From positions 1 to 19,448 of the forward strand of contig DATLRV010000014.1 in assembly GCA_035534455.1 (NCBI GenBank): 19,448 nt of DNA, in the 5' to 3' direction. The notes under the pieces were generated by a model. It saw only the letters and a list, made by a program, of their open reading frames with translations. It searched no databases and was not told the origin of the DNA. A program made the translations under genes and the position numbers. The DNA comes from JAJYVT01 sp035534455 (GTDB taxonomy: Bacteria; Actinomycetota; Acidimicrobiia; Acidimicrobiales; RAAP-2). Below, one piece after another: positions 16,246 to 19,448 of this stretch (positions are counted from its first letter, which is position 1; the number at the start of each line of letters is the position of its first letter).

Positions 16246-16251
16246 ACCCTA
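16246..16251 (-). promoter_or_regulatory. Weak -10 candidate for the aldehyde dehydrogenase gene
   Basis: TAGGGT on the minus strand, 46 bases before ATG 16199. A poor -35 match (GGGTTT) lies 17 bases further upstream. It is included because it falls in the divergent intergenic region; support is weak. Confidence 0.2.
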
Positions 16252-16288
16252 TCCGGCGGCGCGGCGGCAAACCCGATCCAGCGGTGCG

Positions 16289-16322
16289 CCTCCCAGTGCG
16301 GCGCGGAGTTGCAACTGGGAGG
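16289..16322. promoter_or_regulatory. Operator-like inverted repeats between the aldehyde dehydrogenase and FAD oxidoreductase genes
   Basis: A perfect 9-bp inverted repeat, CCTCCCAGT (16289-16297) with ACTGGGAGG (16314-16322), is separated by 16 bp. A second perfect 10-bp palindrome, AGTTGCAACT (16307-16316), overlaps its right arm. The dyad is in the 178-bp divergent spacer and coincides with the -35 of the candidate promoter for the plus-strand gene. This suits a repressor or activator controlling both genes. No regulator gene is in the window. Confidence 0.45.
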
Positions 16323-16337
16323 TGGGGACACAAGAGT
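16309..16337 (+). promoter_or_regulatory. Candidate promoter of the FAD oxidoreductase gene
   Basis: TTGCAA (16309-16314) is followed after 17 bases by AAGAGT (16332-16337), about 40 bases before the ATG. The -35 lies inside the palindrome AGTTGCAACT, so a bound regulator would block or recruit polymerase. The -10 matches the consensus only at A2 and T6. Confidence 0.3.
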
Positions 16338-16377
16338 CCTCCGTGGTGGTTCCGGTCCTTGCGAAGGGCGCGACGTC

Positions 16378-17535
16378 ATGAGGCGCGTGCTCCCCGACGA
16401 CGCGAGCGTCGTGATCGTCGGCGGTGGGGTCATCGGCGCGAGCGCGGCCTTCCACCTCGCTGAGGCAGGCGTCCATGACGTCGTGCTGCTCGAAGCGCAC
16501 GCACTCGGCTCTGGATCTTCGGGGAAGGCCGCGGGGGGCGTGCGCGCCCAATTCTCGGACCGGGTCAACATCGAGCTCGCGCAGCGGAGCCTCGCGGCCT
16601 TCCGGCGGTTCCCGCAACGACCCGGCTCCGACATCGACCTGCGTCTGGTCGGCTATCTGTTCCTGCTCGACGACGCGGCCACGGTGCGGGCATTCGAGCA
16701 GAGCGTCCGGCTCCAGAACAGTCTCGGCGTCCCGAGCCGGATGATCTCCGTCCGCGAGGCCGTGCAGCTCGCGCCAATCATCGAGGACGCCGGCCTTCTC
16801 GCCGCCGCCTTCTCACCCACAGACGGGGTCTGCAGCCCGGACTCCGTCGTGCAGGGGTACGCCGCGGCAGCTCGACGCATGGGTGCCCACATCCTCACGG
16901 ACTGCCCGGTGATCGGGATCGACGATGCCGGTGACGCCAGGCTGAGGGTTCGGACTCCCGGTGGCGCCGTCGTGGCCGAAGCCGTCATCTGCGCTGCGGG
17001 AGCGTGGTCCCGAGACGTGGCGAGCTGGGTCGGCGTCGATCTCCCCGTCCAACCCGTCCGTCGGGAGATCGCGGTCACGGGGCCGGGGTGCCACCTGCCG
17101 GACGTCCTGCCAATGACGATCGACTTCCGCACGTCGTTCTATTTCCATCGGGAGGGCCCCGGGCTCTTGATGGGGATCTCGGACCCCGACGAGGAGCCCG
17201 GCTTCCACCTCGAGCCGTCCGACGGGTGGGTGGAGCGACTCGTCCCGGCAATCGCCGCCCGCGCGCCGAAGATCCTCGACCTCGGGCTGAAGACGAGATG
17301 GGCGGGCCTGTACGAGGTCACCCCCGACCACAACGCACTCATCGGGACGGCCTCCGTTGGCGGGCGCTTCATCTACGCCACCGGGTTCTCGGGGCACGGC
17401 TTCTTGATGGGCCCGGCGGTGGGCGAGGTGCTCCGGGACCTCTACCTGGGCAATTCGCCCAGCGTCGACGTCACCCCTCTGAGTGTCGAGCGGTTCTCGT
17501 TGTCTGGCGCACGGCCGGAATTCAACGTCGTGTGA
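16378..17535 (+). CDS. FAD-dependent amino acid/amine oxidoreductase (DAO family)
   Basis: A glycine/D-amino-acid oxidase-family flavoenzyme of 385 residues. The Rossmann motif GGGVIGASAAFHLAEAG starts at residue 15, with the ribose-binding acid in LLEAHALGSGSSGKAAGG. AQFSDRVNIELAQRSL follows, as in sarcosine oxidase beta-like proteins. The C-terminal flavin contact region shows TRWAGLYEVTPDHNALIG and ATGFSGHGFLMGPAVGE. Such enzymes oxidise secondary or primary amines of amino acids to imines and release a 2-oxo acid or a dealkylated amine. ATG 16378 fits, with GAAGG about ten bases upstream; earlier in-frame starts lie in or near the divergent ALDH gene. Its stop is 15 nt from that of the convergent ThDP enzyme gene. 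Together with that enzyme and the ALDH it could form an amino acid to 2-oxo acid to aldehyde to acid route. The true substrate is unknown. Confidence 0.92.
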   Translation: MRRVLPDDASVVIVGGGVIGASAAFHLAEAGVHDVVLLEAHALGSGSSGKAAGGVRAQFSDRVNIELAQRSLAAFRRFPQRPGSDIDLRLVGYLFLLDDAATVRAFEQSVRLQNSLGVPSRMISVREAVQLAPIIEDAGLLAAAFSPTDGVCSPDSVVQGYAAAARRMGAHILTDCPVIGIDDAGDARLRVRTPGGAVVAEAVICAAGAWSRDVASWVGVDLPVQPVRREIAVTGPGCHLPDVLPMTIDFRTSFYFHREGPGLLMGISDPDEEPGFHLEPSDGWVERLVPAIAARAPKILDLGLKTRWAGLYEVTPDHNALIGTASVGGRFIYATGFSGHGFLMGPAVGEVLRDLYLGNSPSVDVTPLSVERFSLSGARPEFNVV

Positions 17536-17550
17536 CGCGCTCGTGGCCCC

Positions 17551-19236
17551 TCACGCCGGAGAGCTGTCCGACACGTCGATGCTGATCACGGTCGGGCCGT
17601 CGGCAGTGAGGGCGTCGCGGACCCGGGTGCAGAGCTCGTCGATGTCACCCACCGCATAGCCGCGACCACCGAACGCGCGGCTGAGCGCGGCGAAGTCCAC
17701 GTCCGGTCGGTCGACGCCGACGGGGGCGATCCCGCGTCGCTCCATTCCTTCCCGGATCTCGGCGTAGCCGTGGTTGTCCGCGATCACCACGGGGAGGGGG
17801 AGACGCGGCTCGACTGCCGTCAACAGCTCCTGGACGGTGAAGAGGAAGCCGCCGTCGCCGACGAGCACGACCACCGGGGCCATCGGCACGGCGATCTTCG
17901 CACCGATCGCGGCGGGGAGGCCGTAGCCGAGGGTGGCGTAGCCGGTCGGATAGAGGAACCGGCCTGCTCGGTCCATCGGCCAGAAGTGCACCGTTCCGAA
18001 GTAGGAGACCTGCGCACTGTCCCCGGCGACGACGGTGTCGCCGGGAAGGGACGAGCTGAGCGCGCGGTTGATCGCCACATATGGTCCGCCTTCGACCAGT
18101 GCCTCGTTTCTGAGCGATGCCCGGATCCTCTCTGCATTCCGTGCGGCCGAGGTGGCCCGTGTCGAAGTGGGCCTTTCGAGACGCTCGAGGAGGCGACGGA
18201 TGGCCGCCGTCGCGTCCATGCAGATGCCCACCGTCGCCACCAGGTTCTTGTCCAGCTGGTGTGGATCGATGTCGATCCGCACGACGTCGCCGGTGGTGAC
18301 GATCTGTTCACCCCACAGGTCGGAGTCGCCGAGCTCGCTGCCGACCACGACGAGCACGTCCGCCGACTCGACGAGCCGTCGCGCGGTGGGCAGGCGGATC
18401 GATGCCCCGAGCGACAGCGGATGTGTCTCGGCAACCGTCCCCTTGCCGTTCACCGTCGTCACGACGAGCGCGCCGAGACGCTCGGCGAGCTCCCGGGCTG
18501 CATCGCCGGCGGCGGTCGCGCCGCCGCCGAGCACGACCAGCGGGCGGCGGGCAGCCGACAGCATCGGTCCCGCCCGGGCGACCGCAGCAACGGCATCCTC
18601 GGTGAGCGTCGGTCCCGTCGAGTCGAAGATGGCGCGCAGACGTTCGACGACCGTGCCCCGTACCCCGCCGGCGATGCCGCCGTCCGGGGCGACCCGGCGG
18701 GTACCTTCGAGGACGTCGACGGGGACCTCGAGGTGGAAGGGTCGCCGCCGGGCGCGGCCCCACCCGGCGAACACCGCGTCCACGGCGTCGCCGACCTCCT
18801 CGGGGCTGGTGGGCCTGATGCTGGCGCTCACCAGGCTCTCGAAGTGCGCGCGCTCGTCCTTCATCTCGTGCAGCCGCCCGAGGTCGAGGCCCTCGACCCC
18901 CACCGGCGGCCCGGGCGAGCAGAAGAGGACGGGGACCGAGTCGGCGTACGCGGTGGCGAGCGCGGTGCAGGCGTTGGTCGCACCGGGGCCGCTCGTCGTG
19001 AGGCAGACGGCCGGTCGCCCCGAGACCCTCGCATGGCCGTCCGCCGCGTAGCCTGCGCCCTGCTCGTGCCGGACCGCCACCGTGCGGATCGGGGAAACCG
19101 CGAGGTGCCGGTAGATCTCGAGGTTGTGCACCCCCGGGATGCCGAACTCGGCGTCGACCCCGTTGCGCTCCAGTGCCGCCACGAGCGCCGCACCCCCGGT
19201 CGCGCGCCGGGGCACCGAGGATGACGGTGAGCTCAC
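17551..19236 (-). CDS. ThDP-dependent 2-oxo-acid decarboxylase-like enzyme (acetolactate synthase family, AruI-like)
   Basis: A thiamine-diphosphate enzyme of 561 residues with the three-domain order of the acetolactate synthase/decarboxylase family. The N-terminal domain has EFGIPGVHNLEIYRHLA, the catalytic Glu in VRHEQGAGYAADGHARV, and TTSGPGATNACTALATAYAD. The C-terminal ThDP motif begins VLVGDGGFLFTVQELLTA near residue 459 and ends at ADNHGY. GVHNLEIYR, RHEQGAG and GRLHEM resemble, from memory, 5-guanidino-2-oxopentanoate decarboxylase (AruI) more than biosynthetic acetolactate synthase. No regulatory small subunit (IlvN) is adjacent, which argues the same way. GTG 19236 is chosen because AGGTG lies six bases before it; GTG 19245 would add three residues. 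It lies 73 nt after the stop of amidohydrolase 2 on the same strand, so the two are probably cotranscribed. Confidence 0.88.
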   Translation of the reverse strand: MSSPSSSVPRRATGGAALVAALERNGVDAEFGIPGVHNLEIYRHLAVSPIRTVAVRHEQGAGYAADGHARVSGRPAVCLTTSGPGATNACTALATAYADSVPVLFCSPGPPVGVEGLDLGRLHEMKDERAHFESLVSASIRPTSPEEVGDAVDAVFAGWGRARRRPFHLEVPVDVLEGTRRVAPDGGIAGGVRGTVVERLRAIFDSTGPTLTEDAVAAVARAGPMLSAARRPLVVLGGGATAAGDAARELAERLGALVVTTVNGKGTVAETHPLSLGASIRLPTARRLVESADVLVVVGSELGDSDLWGEQIVTTGDVVRIDIDPHQLDKNLVATVGICMDATAAIRRLLERLERPTSTRATSAARNAERIRASLRNEALVEGGPYVAINRALSSSLPGDTVVAGDSAQVSYFGTVHFWPMDRAGRFLYPTGYATLGYGLPAAIGAKIAVPMAPVVVLVGDGGFLFTVQELLTAVEPRLPLPVVIADNHGYAEIREGMERRGIAPVGVDRPDVDFAALSRAFGGRGYAVGDIDELCTRVRDALTADGPTVISIDVSDSSPA

Positions 19237-19242
19237 GGGGAG

Positions 19243-19247
19243 CACCT
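19243..19247 (-). promoter_or_regulatory. Ribosome binding site of the ThDP enzyme
   Basis: AGGTG six bases before GTG 19236. It overlaps the alternative GTG start at 19245, which has no site of its own. Confidence 0.4.
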
Positions 19248-19309
19248 GGATCGTGGCGAGCGGCCGCGCTCACGTGCGACGCGCACGGTGCGCCGACGTC
19301 GGAGGCCCC

Positions 19310-19448
19310 TCAGCGCGCCATGACCGGGACGAAGCCCTCCGCCACCTCTCCGGTCTGGACGTCGACGAGGTTGTTGGCCCACTCGGCGGGCACGTGCTCG
19401 AGGGGCTCGACGACCTCGTCGACCGTCGGGCCGATCCGGGCCGCGACC
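19310..19448 (-). CDS. Amidohydrolase-2 family protein (copy 2), C-terminal fragment
   Basis: Only the last 45 codons and the TGA stop (19312-19310) are in the window; the gene extends past 19448. The translation contains RIGPTVDEVVEPLEHVPAEW and TGEVAEGFVPVMAR, a gap-free match to residues 400-444 of amidohydrolase 1 (13298-14653), with 38 of 45 residues identical. It is therefore the tail of a close paralogue, transcribed on the opposite strand. The ThDP enzyme gene follows 73 nt downstream. Whether the missing N-terminus is intact cannot be seen. The identity of this fragment rests wholly on the paralogue match, which is strong. Confidence 0.85.
   Translation of the reverse strand, partial: VAARIGPTVDEVVEPLEHVPAEWANNLVDVQTGEVAEGFVPVMAR

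Noticed and set aside
17551..19236. Biosynthetic acetolactate synthase large subunit (IlvB)
   Set aside because: No ilvN or ilvC neighbour, and the N-terminal motifs look closer to AruI-type decarboxylases.

Overview
The window is G+C-rich, densely coding DNA with G/C-dominated third codon positions, GTG starts and 1-4 nt gene overlaps. This suits a high-GC bacterium, most likely an actinobacterium. That assignment is inference: there is no rRNA, ribosomal or other marker gene here. I see no tRNA, CRISPR array, insertion sequence or phage gene.

Region 1 (1-4310, minus strand) is a dipeptide/oligopeptide-type ABC importer: two permeases then two ATPases (3345-4310, 2290-3345, 1208-2293, 144-1211), each overlapping the next by 1-4 nt. 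The start of an apparent S9-type peptidase follows (1-112). No substrate-binding protein is present. A 289-bp gap upstream holds a plausible sigma70-type promoter and an 8-bp-stem leader hairpin.

Region 2 (4600-13076, minus strand) runs, in order of transcription: a DoxX-family membrane protein, hydantoinase/oxoprolinase subunits HyuA and HyuB, then a three-subunit molybdenum hydroxylase (2Fe-2S small subunit, molybdopterin large subunit, FAD medium subunit). The hydroxylase lacks the CO-dehydrogenase form I active-site signature, so an N-heterocycle, amide or aldehyde substrate is more likely than CO. HyuA/HyuB hydrolyse cyclic amides with ATP in characterised relatives.

Region 3 (13298-19448) holds an amidohydrolase (plus), an aldehyde dehydrogenase (minus), an FAD amino-acid/amine oxidoreductase (plus), a ThDP-dependent 2-oxo-acid decarboxylase-like enzyme (minus), and at the window edge the last 45 codons of a second amidohydrolase (minus). 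The second copy matches the C-terminus of the first at 38 of 45 residues and was found by reading the unannotated end. The two copies flank the other three enzymes in inverted orientation.

Read together, this looks like a catabolic locus for a nitrogenous, possibly cyclic, compound. The importer would bring it in, Mo-hydroxylation and HyuAB would activate and open a ring, and the module oxidoreductase, then 2-oxo-acid decarboxylase, then aldehyde dehydrogenase would turn an amino acid-like product into a carboxylic acid. The ThDP enzyme resembles AruI (2-ketoarginine decarboxylase), which makes that three-step order chemically coherent. The substrate is not determinable from sequence alone.
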